A stretch of 64,000 bases of DNA, taken from positions 1 to 64,000 of the IMG/VR virus record IMGVR_UViG_3300007512_000021; one strand, written 5' to 3'. Under the pieces are notes generated by a model. That model had not been told where the DNA came from, searched no databases, and saw only the letters and a list, made by a program, of their open reading frames with translations. How positions within the stretch are numbered: the stretch's first letter is position 1; every line of letters begins with the position of its first letter. The position numbers and the translations under genes are program-made. Shown here in pieces: positions 17,001 through 27,100 of the stretch. The DNA is from a virus.

Positions 17001-20000
17001 AGAAGTAAAACTTCTCCTTGGACAGGAATCCCCATCCCGGCGATGCCAGAACGATTGTGACTCCCTACACGAGATTTGCGATACGGGTTCATCCCCGTTG
17101 CATCGAGAGATCGGAAGGCCCTTTCGTAAACTGCCGTACCTGGGGTACGGAAGACCAGACCAGAGCTAATATGGGGGAACAGCGTATCGCTGATCCCTAA
17201 GCCCAAGCTCTTTTGGATCGCACGAGACTTAAATTCTCGTGAACCACTGTAATTTCCGTGGATAACACTTATCCCTGCCGTACTGCCCGACGCTGCTGTG
17301 TAAACAGTCAGCATATCAAGGGCCATGTTGCCGCTTACTGCGGGGCCAGAGTACACTTGTGAAGCGGCTTCGGCGGCCAGCATGTTTGCAGCCAAACCTT
17401 GAGCCGCCCAAGGGCTTTCAAAAACAATGCGACCTTGAGGATTAGCCACAGACAGTTCCCCATGGAACTCTGCGGTATTGAAGGTAGAGGGTAGCTCCAC
17501 TCCAACATCAGCGGGTTTCAAGCCATTGTAGAAAGGCCATGCCCCTCGTCCCCAAACCGTCATTTGGCCGATGCTTTCGACCTGTCGGGATCGGGGCGTT
17601 GCTCGGAAAGCGGTTGCTTGAACTAAGCCCAAACCACCATCCATAATAACGCCGGGACCAAGCCGTCTTGGGTATCCAAGATGGTTGACCCGCCCTGTTT
17701 CGGGGTCTACTACAAACTCGCCTTTAGCGTTGTCGCTTGCAGCCCCATCCAGCAGTCCAGCGGAATCCGCCAGCACCACCATCCTTGCAGAAAAGGGAAC
17801 TGTTTGAACATTGTATTCTTCATCTTCGCCCATAAACGCTGCATCGTTTACCGCAAAGAAAGCTCGACTGAAGTGCTGTCCGAAACGCCCAACTTGGTCG
17901 TGAACCCCTAAAAGCTCACAGCCAGTTTGCTCGAACAACGGTGCATTACCGGAGTCCGCCGCATAACCTTCAGTATTATGGGAAGCGGGGTGTTGATAGC
18001 TCGCAAGGAGTGGGATCAATTCAGCCGATAGGGAGGACTTTCCAGCCACAAGCTGCGGATCAAGCGTCAGGCCCCGCAAAGACATCGGAGCACCTGTTGG
18101 AGACCCACCGGGGTCTACGACATCCGCTGTCATAATCGCATGAGCACCTAAACGGTCTCGGAAAACGCCCCAAAATAGTCCGTCGCCCGCCAGTTGCCAA
18201 TCATCTCCGATTGGTGACGGTGTTACCGGAGCGAAGGAACTGAGTTTAGCGGGCTTGAAATCATCAAGATTCTTTCTCTTAAAGCCCTCAATCCGAATCA
18301 AAAGGGTTGCCACCACTTGTGATTCACGCTGACGACCGGGGCTTAAAGCGTCATCCCGTCCAGAAGGCCGACCTAAAGGCTGGTGCATGTTGGGGGCATC
18401 TGAAAGCGGTCGAGTATTCGTAAGCACCGGAGCGGATACAATACGGAATAAGCCTGTGGACCATTTCTCAGAATTAGTTCCAAAACTGGGCGGGGAAATC
18501 TTCGTGTTTGAAGTAATCGGCTCATCCGACAACCGTAGATAAGAACCAACCAAAGAAGGCATCAAAATCGGCGGCTGAGAGGCCAATCCCATTTGGCCTA
18601 CATGATAACCAAGCTGACCCGTACTTAAAGCGGCGTGGCCTGCGGCGGAAATGCCCGTAACAGGGTCGCCCAACCAATCCGCAACCCAATCCCCGCCCGC
18701 TGCCCCTCGTAAGGCCAATAGGTCTGCGCCTGTCAAAGCGATTTGAATCGTAGTTTCCTGAATCACCACCCCATCAGGAGCTAATGTCGTTAGCTTACTT
18801 GGAAGGTGACCTGCGGAAACATCGAATCGCCCCGAAATTTCTCCGCCGCTTCGAGGAAATGCTGTCGCATACCGAGAGCGAAGGGGGCGAACATTTCGCA
18901 ACCAGAGGTGAGCATCACCACTGATTCGGATACCACCAACACCACCAACACGAGGAGCCTCATTAGAAATTCCGTGGGTGCTGGCTACCGCTGTGTTCTT
19001 TCGTTTACGGTCGGTCCAATAACCTTGAGTGTCTAAGCCGCCATCACTGGAAAGTACGGAGGCTGTCGTTTTGAAAGAGGCTTTCGCCATCCCACCCAAA
19101 GTGGTTGTGAAGGCACCAGCTTCTAAGTACACCGAGGACTGACTAAAATCTTGTGGTGCAAGAGAGTCCGGGCGGTAGCCGTGAATAACATTGTGAAGGG
19201 CAAGGCCCGTAGGTTCTAATGCCCCCATTGAAGAGAACAAGGAAACCCTGCCCGCCCCAACCAATACGGAAGAAGGAGTGGTGGATGTCCCACCAGATAG
19301 CCCCTGATCTTTGACAGAAACATCCATGTTCCTGTTGTGGACCAGATGGGCTACGGCGGCATGTGTGCCGCCCAAGGGAGAAGGAACAATAGAAACACTT
19401 GTTGTCAGCGTCCCCCACAAAGACCCGAAGGAAGATAAGGGGAGAACTTGATCAGGACTCGTAATCGCTGTGGGGTCGAACCCCGCCGTGACACCAGCAC
19501 CCCTTACAAGAGAAGTGCTGTTACGAGGACCAGCTAAAACATACAGGTGTGGTGAGGTTTTGTGTTTTGCCAGAACCCGACCTTCAATAGAACATTCAAT
19601 GGCTTGGTTACCTTTGGTGACTGAGCCGAAAGAAACAATGTCTCCGAACGCAATATCGCTCCAAACGGTTTCCGGTAACTGCCACTCGCTTCTATCAACG
19701 GGTTTCGTTTCCAACAGAAAGGAAGTGTGGCTTATGGGGTATGGGTCGAACAAAGCCCGACCGAAAGAGTTCTCGTTGAACTCCTCTACACCAAAGGTCA
19801 TATAGATATTGGTGATCCCAGCATCTTTACCGTGCCGACCTTCGGGGAGAATTTCTGGCCTATCCCAAGGCCAAGACCAACGTCCGGCCCAACCTGAAGC
19901 GGGGTGGTCATACGCAATACCACCCGTCCTACCGAGAAAGTTTGCTTCGCCAACAGTTGTGGCGTTCGGGTCTGTGAAGGGCCTTTGGGTTTTACTTACC

Positions 20001-23000
20001 CCTCCAACAACATGAACATCAAGCCCAAGCCCTACGGCCCCCATCAAGGATTGATCGTTAAACCAATCGGACATGCCTCCAGTTGGGAACTTGACATCAA
20101 ATAAGTAGCCCTTGCCACTTCTTCTAAAGCTGGTGATGGGGAAAGAGCCTGCATATCGCCCTAAGGGGCGGGTGCCGCTTCGTTCAAAACCAAGTTCTTG
20201 AACATTCCCTCGCAAGGTAAGAGAGTGGTGATCCCACGACCCCGTGTTCACAGACGTGGGGTACTCTTCAGGTCCACTCACATAGGAGTTATCTCCATAG
20301 AACAATCCACAGCGGGACTTCCCTGACTGGTGCTCAAATGTCCCACCGAGGAAATGAACTAAACTCTCTCTCTCTTTCCCGTCACTACTGGCTGGCCGCA
20401 CTTCCAACAATACGTTGTGAAAGGGAGCGGCTTTCCGATGAAGCTCACTTGCGTTACTGGCATTCATGCCACCCAACTCGCTCTCAATATTGAGAGCGAC
20501 CCCTCGGCCACCGCACAAGAGAGCAACTTGGTCTCCCGCTTCTGCGGGGTGTCGATGATCGTTTCGAGCCGTGAAGATCAACTGGTGTTCGTACTTAACC
20601 GCATCTAAGGTAAGAGGTCCGGCGGTAGTCGTAACCGTCGTAGTGTTCTGCAACTCAGGGTTTTCAGATGGGGTCAGGATATCCTGAAGGAAGTTAGCTT
20701 TACCCAACGCAACTAATGTAGAGGGGTTCTGAGAAGTCGCTACGTCGGAGTACAGTCCCGTCTTATTGAGGTAATCGGCTAACTCAATTGGATTGGTGCA
20801 AGTAACTGGGTGGACGGGTTTTGGGATCACCATCTCATAGTGAATCCAAGCCGTAGGTGTTCTTGGGTCTGCTGATCGTAGGTCGATCAGAAATCTCAAT
20901 GCTGTCTTGATCTCAACTGGAAATTCAAGTTTAGATACCAAGTAAGGAGTTTCGGGGAGGGCTTGAATTTGCCGCCCCGTGGCCGTCAGTACCTTTTGCT
21001 TGTGAACAGGATCTGAGTCAAAATCTACAACATTCCGATTGGCACCCGTTAGAGTCCGTAAACCATAGCGTCCAGCAGGGGTTCCTGTGTTCAGGTGGTC
21101 AGAAATATCTTTCCAAGTAAGCACCCCATCAGAAGTGGCGGTAGCCCACCAAAGCGGATTTGATGCCGCTTCCGCCCTACGCTTATCGGTGGACCCGATG
21201 GTAACCATGTCTCGTTTGAGGGCATACCCAAAACGCTGACCCTTTGCCGGGATGTTTTGGGTAATGACAACAGAGCTAACTGTGGCACCCTCAACAACCG
21301 CCGATAAAAGATTCGCTATACCGTCTTGTTCGTGGGACTCGAAAAGCTCAAGAGCGTTCCAATCTCCGGTATTGGTATTCCGAAGGGCGATTGAAAAACC
21401 ATTAGGAACAGGAGAGCCTACTTTTGGTTGGACTCCAATATCCTCGATCAGACCAGCGACCCGTCGCCATTGAACACCAGATGCGGGAGAGGACTCCCAA
21501 TTGGTGTACATACGACCACGAGAGACTTCGATTCCGATCTCATGTGTTTGATCGGGGGCTGGCAGGTGGCCAGAAGGCATCCATGGAGGATCGTCAGTTG
21601 ACCATCGTTGCGTTTTAGCGTCGAAATGGAACCGAGAGATTTCTGATGTTTTCCCGTCTCCGAGGTCTCCAAGAGGGAAGAAGGCTCGCAACTCTTCGGC
21701 GGGACCAGCCACCGCTGTCGGCATGACCGTCATCGAGCCGTCGAAATTGTAGGTCACATTTCCGTAAGCTAATCGGACAACATCCGTGCGAGCACTGCTA
21801 CCGTAAGTCGTATCAAAACGATGATCTAAATCCCCACGGTGCCTGAAAAAAACACCCGTATCTTGATTAAGAGTGATCGTGTTTGGCCCTATCGTTGAGA
21901 AAGGCCCTACTCCAACTTGGAAGTAGATTTGTCTGAAGGAGATTTCCTCTGGACCCCATTTGATCCCGTCGTAATAGATATGGAGATCCGACAAAGGATG
22001 GTGATCTTGCGTATCCAAATAGGGAAGACCAGAAGGCTGCATCGCAAGGGTGAGGTGACCCGTTTCTGGGAAACTCCCTACTTCAAAGGAGCCTCGAAGT
22101 ACCGTTAAGGTATCCCCCCAACTGTAATCCTTTACCTTGGGAAGATGCCGCAACATCTTTTTGCTTGAGAAGACATCTCGTTGAGTGGGGTTTGGGTAAC
22201 CCAAATTTGCCGAATGTAGATCCCCGCCCGTCATTCGGACAGAGGAACCTCGTTGGCCGCCTTCCATAGAGTAAGGCACAAAAGCAGCCCATAAGAGAGG
22301 CCGCCCCGCCTTATCCAAAGCAATGTCTCCGCCCGGTTTAGGGGTGTGGGAGAACTTCACGACACCCGAAGCGTAATCAATGTCTACATATTGGGTTTCG
22401 TCTAAATCGGGATCGAGAATCAACTCACGGGAAGCTAATGGCCTCTCATAGTCTGGTCGTTCAGCTTTGCTTTTATCCGAAGGGAAAAGAACCATTCGGA
22501 AACCGAGGTCCAAAAGACTCCCAGGATCAGTGTACTTTTGTGTGTTCGGGATCGCTCGATCTGCTCGTGCGGAAGAGCCTCCGCCGGGAACATCGTTTGT
22601 CCCATGCACCTTTAAGGAACGGCCAACTTCTTTCGGGTCGATCAAACCCGTCAAACGAGCCGAATCTAACGCATCGGCATCAAAGTTAACCCCTGGCCCG
22701 TGAAGAGAATCAATCCCATCGTGGGCGGTACAATGGAGTTCGCCAACACCCGGCCCCTGAGTACGTAACTCGTGGTTAGGGTTCGCCAAAAAGAAGGGAA
22801 CCCCTGTTTCAGGGTCTACGGTGTTGTGGTGTCGCAGTTCTACAAAGTATCCCTTTGACTTCGTTCGACCAATCTTGACTGCTTCAAAATAGCCGAGAGC
22901 ACGTTTCGCCGTTGGGCAAACGGCAGGTAGACCTTCTTTGTCGAGATTGACTTCCGAAATGTGGATAATCGTAGTTTTCGGGTCTCCACCACCCAACCGC

Positions 23001-24079
23001 TTATCAAGCCACTCATAAACACCTTTCTTGACTCCGATGCGGAACCGTCCAGGTGGTGAAATCCCTAAGAAGTTCACATGAAGCGGAGCTTCGTGACTCA
23101 AGATCGCTTTGAATGTGCCGTGATCTGAATCGTATTCGGGGTCGAGGCTGATTGCTACAGGTCGAGGAATCGGCAAAGCCACTCGGCCCATGTAGTCGGC
23201 GGTGTCCCCTTTCCAAGCCACACGGGGCATCCAAAGATCGTCCGAAGCGGCGGAAGTTGGGGGAGTGACGACAAAGGACCGATTGTTGGAACCTCTAACG
23301 GGAACCAGCCGTGCGGTCTTCGCTTTTAATATGGTGATAGCTTTGAAAAAGCGTTTGTTGGAAGTGCTGGTCGTCTCGAAATACTCGTCGAGAGTCTTCG
23401 GGCCTTCCAAATCAATAATAGTGTTGTCTCGGATACTTTTGATACGAAACAACTCGTATCGAGCCGTACCGAGATGCTTTTCGGTCTCTACATGCCCTCT
23501 CTCTGGAAGGGTGGGGGGCTTGGAGACTTTCTTTGTAGTGGGGTCGTAAAGAGGACCGCCAGGATCGGTAACTACAATCCAATAAGGGTGGTTTTCCACA
23601 TCGTCTGACTTAAGGCCATAAATGTTGCTAATTGCCGTGCTAAATTCCAAACGGCGGGGGCCAGTAACTGCCCACTGGTGTTGCGCCAACTCTGCGTTTT
23701 TAAGAGTTGGTCCATGCACCTCAAAGCTAACGGGGTGGCCTACAAGGGATAGCCCTAAATCCCCTTGGGCATTTGTGTTCCAAGCATACGGAACAAAGTT
23801 GATCTCTGGATAACCTCGCCGCCCCAAACGATTGTCAAAGCCGCTAATCGGTGCGGGAATATCAGCTTGGGTCGGTAATTTACCGTGTCCTAAGGTGTAG
23901 GATGCCGCCCAACTACCAGCGAAATCCTTTACTGCTTCTGCTGCTCGAATTGCTCTTGGAGGCACAGAGTCTTGACGACCAAACAATTCTTGCCAAGGCT
24001 GGCGTAATTGATCCGTGTCAGCGGCCTCTGCGAGCAACTTTCGCAAGCGATTTAATAGATCGTTCGTGCCCGTGGCCAT
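11042..24079 (-). CDS. Giant virion protein, 4345 aa
   Basis: The largest gene in the window at 13 kb. I chose the ATG at 24079, which has GGAG eight bases upstream; a TTG one codon earlier is less likely. Residues 1-60 are helical, then about 3270 residues are Gly/Pro/Asn/Asp/His-rich and beta-like without obvious repeats or catalytic motifs. One element, VDIDYASGVVKFSHTP near residue 570, is of a type common in phage fibre proteins. Residues about 3340-3395 are strongly hydrophobic helix, 3413-3610 a long coiled coil rich in Glu, Leu, Lys and Gln, and 3722-3758 another hydrophobic helix. The last 580 residues are again beta-rich. It is probably one of the main parts of a fibre or baseplate superstructure. 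A tape-measure role is unlikely, since most of it is not helical and it lies downstream of the baseplate genes. Confidence 0.9.
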   Translation of the reverse strand: MATGTNDLLNRLRKLLAEAADTDQLRQPWQELFGRQDSVPPRAIRAAEAVKDFAGSWAASYTLGHGKLPTQADIPAPISGFDNRLGRRGYPEINFVPYAWNTNAQGDLGLSLVGHPVSFEVHGPTLKNAELAQHQWAVTGPRRLEFSTAISNIYGLKSDDVENHPYWIVVTDPGGPLYDPTTKKVSKPPTLPERGHVETEKHLGTARYELFRIKSIRDNTIIDLEGPKTLDEYFETTSTSNKRFFKAITILKAKTARLVPVRGSNNRSFVVTPPTSAASDDLWMPRVAWKGDTADYMGRVALPIPRPVAISLDPEYDSDHGTFKAILSHEAPLHVNFLGISPPGRFRIGVKKGVYEWLDKRLGGGDPKTTIIHISEVNLDKEGLPAVCPTAKRALGYFEAVKIGRTKSKGYFVELRHHNTVDPETGVPFFLANPNHELRTQGPGVGELHCTAHDGIDSLHGPGVNFDADALDSARLTGLIDPKEVGRSLKVHGTNDVPGGGSSARADRAIPNTQKYTDPGSLLDLGFRMVLFPSDKSKAERPDYERPLASRELILDPDLDETQYVDIDYASGVVKFSHTPKPGGDIALDKAGRPLLWAAFVPYSMEGGQRGSSVRMTGGDLHSANLGYPNPTQRDVFSSKKMLRHLPKVKDYSWGDTLTVLRGSFEVGSFPETGHLTLAMQPSGLPYLDTQDHHPLSDLHIYYDGIKWGPEEISFRQIYFQVGVGPFSTIGPNTITLNQDTGVFFRHRGDLDHRFDTTYGSSARTDVVRLAYGNVTYNFDGSMTVMPTAVAGPAEELRAFFPLGDLGDGKTSEISRFHFDAKTQRWSTDDPPWMPSGHLPAPDQTHEIGIEVSRGRMYTNWESSPASGVQWRRVAGLIEDIGVQPKVGSPVPNGFSIALRNTNTGDWNALELFESHEQDGIANLLSAVVEGATVSSVVITQNIPAKGQRFGYALKRDMVTIGSTDKRRAEAASNPLWWATATSDGVLTWKDISDHLNTGTPAGRYGLRTLTGANRNVVDFDSDPVHKQKVLTATGRQIQALPETPYLVSKLEFPVEIKTALRFLIDLRSADPRTPTAWIHYEMVIPKPVHPVTCTNPIELADYLNKTGLYSDVATSQNPSTLVALGKANFLQDILTPSENPELQNTTTVTTTAGPLTLDAVKYEHQLIFTARNDHRHPAEAGDQVALLCGGRGVALNIESELGGMNASNASELHRKAAPFHNVLLEVRPASSDGKERESLVHFLGGTFEHQSGKSRCGLFYGDNSYVSGPEEYPTSVNTGSWDHHSLTLRGNVQELGFERSGTRPLGRYAGSFPITSFRRSGKGYLFDVKFPTGGMSDWFNDQSLMGAVGLGLDVHVVGGVSKTQRPFTDPNATTVGEANFLGRTGGIAYDHPASGWAGRWSWPWDRPEILPEGRHGKDAGITNIYMTFGVEEFNENSFGRALFDPYPISHTSFLLETKPVDRSEWQLPETVWSDIAFGDIVSFGSVTKGNQAIECSIEGRVLAKHKTSPHLYVLAGPRNSTSLVRGAGVTAGFDPTAITSPDQVLPLSSFGSLWGTLTTSVSIVPSPLGGTHAAVAHLVHNRNMDVSVKDQGLSGGTSTTPSSVLVGAGRVSLFSSMGALEPTGLALHNVIHGYRPDSLAPQDFSQSSVYLEAGAFTTTLGGMAKASFKTTASVLSSDGGLDTQGYWTDRKRKNTAVASTHGISNEAPRVGGVGGIRISGDAHLWLRNVRPLRSRYATAFPRSGGEISGRFDVSAGHLPSKLTTLAPDGVVIQETTIQIALTGADLLALRGAAGGDWVADWLGDPVTGISAAGHAALSTGQLGYHVGQMGLASQPPILMPSLVGSYLRLSDEPITSNTKISPPSFGTNSEKWSTGLFRIVSAPVLTNTRPLSDAPNMHQPLGRPSGRDDALSPGRQRESQVVATLLIRIEGFKRKNLDDFKPAKLSSFAPVTPSPIGDDWQLAGDGLFWGVFRDRLGAHAIMTADVVDPGGSPTGAPMSLRGLTLDPQLVAGKSSLSAELIPLLASYQHPASHNTEGYAADSGNAPLFEQTGCELLGVHDQVGRFGQHFSRAFFAVNDAAFMGEDEEYNVQTVPFSARMVVLADSAGLLDGAASDNAKGEFVVDPETGRVNHLGYPRRLGPGVIMDGGLGLVQATAFRATPRSRQVESIGQMTVWGRGAWPFYNGLKPADVGVELPSTFNTAEFHGELSVANPQGRIVFESPWAAQGLAANMLAAEAASQVYSGPAVSGNMALDMLTVYTAASGSTAGISVIHGNYSGSREFKSRAIQKSLGLGISDTLFPHISSGLVFRTPGTAVYERAFRSLDATGMNPYRKSRVGSHNRSGIAGMGIPVQGEVLLLPQGPTGRGEFRANQNLMGDPTKHASGGGITPTDIPLYEFVNATISSIYVEDGVGGLPPSATLPNARLDISPFGFNASAVFQADSVFGAGQFSNPANTNAPCLSIFDRGHYTHFGQPGAISQAYRHAISREDPGFFNKDTALVQMRLLDGMVVEDTTNGTFYTVGATGRFQNLKNASTSLGILGDGVRSPTNGSLVAQSVRKVPYFNPIDPLTPFIRYAAPEVVYDISENFDPDVDREPFSEKGLANGFGDRVDRRFVRRPLSGHNMRITPNVEFVPVLGPRGVSGGLSEPAYWRFETGRTGDYWVKTALQGDAVFYDLNHRFVAPSPETGEGDVGRMLYVCGTHTYAHTGWYTIIDVVEDWQVVDRADLRDGRGLYVHPEHTAKVKSVALLRKYNCDDSQRVPLSMKPKGTRSDDHTGWFPLRPRAPYVSSISDRHTNCGDQMGHFGLCRRSTPVVHGDQEWLLPSYDNLYLNFHLAGEVNQPAPYGGAFDGFGQNPLLFSTSISKADMVLAGVCGDNTDWPTAAPVALTSELAANFLNGRSESNGVLFLETVFPGINAGNGFVVWNVKGDVLSAHYDLAALESIGLSESYPVYDRVVGGSACFQVHWRTRRDVAQVGVPTGALAPYLPYTSPESISYDVYDGPHVVGFSKDIGHSCGVDRSVGDRNNALPMPYIGYLSQDPAGIYNPNTTEDTDLVFPLMPVQSAARGLRWVFSHPLSEENAGSYVHLTRPHIHRFGSILDSQRIAGQTTEMQIDSTWTSGHQRALDVQKNKGRLDLRTDIFRINRCPTTTKLLLGGDCETFFPEFSNNRYLAATVKGDDTGFSRPIMYAPLGVHGSWPDTDEPSVLGETGGVHFPVRYALQPIAREKIITVSPSSAKSSTVMSRGRSELSTGSVQGPQGVGPGLAIGMPGTLTAPETSFAMEPWQLVSRTDMTRFDSMNVLEKIITQSKGYISPTGGYYDSRVEINNANFDMKPIANVLAEVAAEGAILAAEMIQLVGDIVAMIVGPMLTALMDLAAALLQLLTEFFNLIVADQLLKACLADPVSANYHILVAELEDLKGDKQEVLSWIDYLKTKKDALELYLKKADEDLVAATKLVFQITAELTATTADASTVTAQISAIDTILANLATLIAAEDTIIDNLETMIQAIEDDLQTNYDWNSDHEADHYANDMTVWTLLQDRKAHQQDLQKHVHVRNMMLADKMEKEQEKLELMEHLTLLNDQITLLNDQLADATTAQALAENDFNRLKNKFKHTDWSDHSNDMYALGDWDFVFPAMLGQFESPALDDYCYSSMLDVANRWATDISNDLANKAAQVAAEAAAVIHGGNTLEFLLNAFESTTISADQAIEIAYAKLLVLENIIYELVWLVVAFIEKLMDILKLVLEVFMEGLLGLGGWSAPNPEWLTPIDSTYMWSPAGEWWQLYQPAWASNGPGADHPPPTLKVDLTEAFTQAIAPGSGLNSPHPGRAPRGVRLNRLWVNFGVWGNDPAATSGLGGDRRPWETPGYLPSLETNTAMGADVLDPQYMAFNLILEIPGSQARVWDANDGSDFAKSSGNSGFPFGGRAPTASTTHNSNSLTRHDPHQQRFPGGTIVVPLYCNREAGDMMPNTMERFVTVGPKPSIVARKSYEFNAPVRNPTPDWSGGFYEYGFGTASERPDDLSYFDPNTLAGSGSMGLSGHLHSWDIPDLWLAIPAHMQDANKGLFVNSYNPVLWGGMDFARWKDDATELDGVFSHAKYSRVQASVFPRQSRTGGGLRSAFTSGLIPHGKAFSGFYPQSLSAATLTGLTVAHSGTMPPPPTAEAGSYAESNLEAGYSCPHGFTIALTPVGDFYHEPMGEVGSGLLARLPIHPRKATEQPGNPKLDYNDPRLRVGRYGRQLETLEAVPIESSEMLRQMRVGNWLELILERYGIPAASGSMLPPGARVYLEVAVGPGNASNNNSLGGNLQGTLGAGAWVGNIKLSFDVETADGTAWTTDVNVLGDEEG

Positions 24080-24105
24080 CAATCAATCTCCATGCTTCTG
24101 TGAAA

Positions 24106-24119
24106 GGCGGGGTATAGGC
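24106..24119 (-). promoter_or_regulatory. Promoter-like TATACC in spacer before the 4345-aa gene
   Basis: In the 51-base spacer between 24131..27535 and the giant gene, the minus strand reads GCCTATACCCCGCC. It resembles CCTTATACTCCC upstream of the 1902-aa gene. A poor -35 candidate (GTGAAG) lies 17 bases upstream of TATACC. It could be an internal promoter for the giant gene, but the match is weak. Confidence 0.22.
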
Positions 24120-24130
24120 AACGCATTGGA

Positions 24131-27100
24131 TTACTTCACTCCCGCTACACGTATGCCGCACAAGCCTTGAAGATGTTGTGGGGGAGCGGTTGGCCCACCC
24201 ATTTCAAAGTTCAGATATTTACCGCCACCTTGATACATGATCACCTTCACCAAAATTACCGCCCCATTTAGACCCTCAAACAACTGCGCTGGGGGTCCGA
24301 GGTTGCACCTTACCGTGCATCTATTGATCCCCATCTTCGGCATCGGGGTCAGATCCTTTGTCTCTGGCCCGACAACCATACAACCAGCACCATCAGCAAA
24401 GGGGTCTTGCTTTGATGGGCCTTCACCATCTCTTCGCCCAATATCCATCCAAGAGGTCAAACCCGGAACCTTGATAAGAATCGCCAGTTCGGGGCTGCCC
24501 GGTTCTGGTGCCTCCCATTTGAACTGCTCAAGGTTCAGACCACGAATTTCCAAATCTACTAAAGAAGCCCCGACCGCATCATGACCAAGACCGAAGGCCC
24601 GTACCCAACTCCGACCTATACTTATATGGTCAGCCATATCCGCCGCCTCAATGCCGCTGTAATCACAAGCGGAATTTTGAGTCGGTAAGTAGTTCTTGGT
24701 GTAGTCGTGTTGGGGGTAGATCAAAATCCCGCTGGTTGGCGTAGGATCTGTCACACCAAACTTAATGAATGGGTTTCGATCTGGCCAACCTGCAACTTGA
24801 AGCTCAAGCCGTTGGGCCGCTTCAGTTAGGGGCACCGTATGGGATTTGGATGTCAGCCAATGAATTGCGTCCCAAGCTGTACCGTGAACATCTTCAAGTC
24901 GAATAGGAACATGGAGGTTGGTAATTACGCCATGAGGGAGTCCTGGCCCACACAAAGTTTCAGTATCTTTTAGTCCTAACGGCAAGCTGCCATCAGGAGC
25001 TTTGAAATCGCTACGGTAGCGGTATGTTTCATCGAGAAAGAGTTCCTTAGGGTCTTTAGCCCCATGCCAAAGATCCTCATGGGTGGTGGGATCGGCAGGG
25101 GTGGAAAACCAGATGTCCGTTAGGTTGCTGTATCTTACGGGGTTGGGGCGATCCTTACTGTGATCTGACCCGTGCCAGAGCAAAGTGGCATCTTTAAGAC
25201 CCTCACCGTAATTATAGATACGGATACCTAAATCAAAGAAATGGTCGTGATGGTTCATATGCCGACCATGATTAAGAGGGCGGCGAAAGAACGCTCGTAA
25301 AGAAGCATCTTGTGAAAACTTCGGGAGCGTGTCCCCATCAAAATACAGAGCGGGGTCGTCAATCTGTTCGAGCAACATTTGGGCTACCGTATCCTCAACG
25401 GGAACGGGAAAGGATGCGTTATCGGATAAGAGGTGTCCTGTACCGAAATGGATGCGACCTCTTCGGAAATTGATTTCTTGCTGAAACGCTTCGGCTGGCT
25501 CTCCTCCCCCTACCGTAGCAACAGTGGTATCCGCAGCGGGAGTGAACGCCGAAGTTCCCAAAAACGCAGGGAACATATTGCCCATGTATAAGGCATCCCC
25601 TGTGATAGCCGATTCGCCATACCCATCCTTACCGTCATGCGTCAGGAAAGAAGTCTCAAATAGGCCATATACGGGAGGTGTGGCATCGTGGTCTGGGGCC
25701 TTTAGAGTAACAACCAGCCCTTCAGCCCGTAAACCCGTCGTATAGTTTTGCTCATAGCCAGCAGACAGAGCGTACTCAATCCCGCTTACGGCCATCACCT
25801 CTCCGACCTCCCAAGAGACCTGCGCTATATCATGTTGTCCTTCCCCATCTACAATCGGAGGTACGGGGTGTTTACAGAACTCGCTGTCCTTATCTCCAAG
25901 GACATCCTCGTAAACATTGGATCGAAGCACATGGTAACAAGAGGAATGGACAGGATCGGTTGAAGCCCGAACCTTGTTCCACACAGATCCGAGATGGCTC
26001 CAATCAACCAGATTGGCACTATACATCTTGTCCTGCGTAGGCATTTCAAGATCCCGCACCATCTCCTCGAAGTAAGCCTCTTTCTTGAAGTGGATTAGGA
26101 CATAGTGACCGCAATCTCGTGGGTCATATTCAAGGAGAGTGTCGTCAGGGAGAAGGAACTGGTGGCGGTAGCGAGCTACCTGATAGGTCCAGTAGTCTTT
26201 GGCAAAGGATCTAAAGTCCCCTGCGTGTTCAAGATCAGTACCGGGATCGAGCGCAGCGATTGAGGGCTTCTCGTAAAACCGATAAAGCTCTTCGGGCGGA
26301 GTCCAAGGCAAGCCGTGGGGTTTGGTGTAATCAACTAAGTAAGGCAACCGATAACGGAAAAAGTTGCCCTTATGCCCACCACCACGAGCAATTTTAGAAC
26401 CGCCAAGAATCGGGATGCCGTCAGGGATCAATTCGATGCCCGCATTAGGGTCTGTGCCAAGACGAACTTGACCAGCAGCCGGTGCTCCTTGGCTTCCGTC
26501 TCCATCAAAATCATAGAATTCGTTTGGAAGGTCGTTCCCGTGAAGATCCCTGCCCATATGGATCTCAAACAAGTTGTACTGACCTGTGGCCCGTCCGGGG
26601 AATGTAAAGGGGTCGTAGGAGTGGGGGGCGCAATCGCCTCCGTGCTCACCGAGCCAGAAAATACCACCCGGATACCCATCGCACTTATCAAGGATGCCTT
26701 GGCCAAGATTCAAAGCGGCCAAGACTCGAAGTTTGAAGTCTTCGGGGTGGTGAAGGTGTGCGAATTCCCCATTCGGCTCAAACCGAATCAGGGCAAGGGT
26801 TCCACGGTCGGCGGGGAACACAACTCCAGAAACGACAACTTCCTTACCTCCCTCTGGCCCACTGGAAGGAATGATCTCGTGGGTCATGGAAAGGCGGTTG
26901 TTCTCGGAGTTTTCATCCTTTTCTCTAACAAAGGCTCCAGCGTGAGCCTTGCCAACACCGCCACCAAGATAGGAGCCGTCTTCTACATTGAAGATCGGGT
27001 CGGTGTAAGGGTCGTTGCCCTTGGGCAAGAACTCTGTCGCCCCTCTCGGAGATCGCCAGAAGTAAGGGTAGATTTCAAGGCCCGTATCGGGGTCAGGAAT

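Noticed and set aside
11042-24079. Tape-measure protein
   Set aside because: Tape-measure proteins are mostly helical and encoded before the baseplate genes; this one is mainly beta-like and lies after them.
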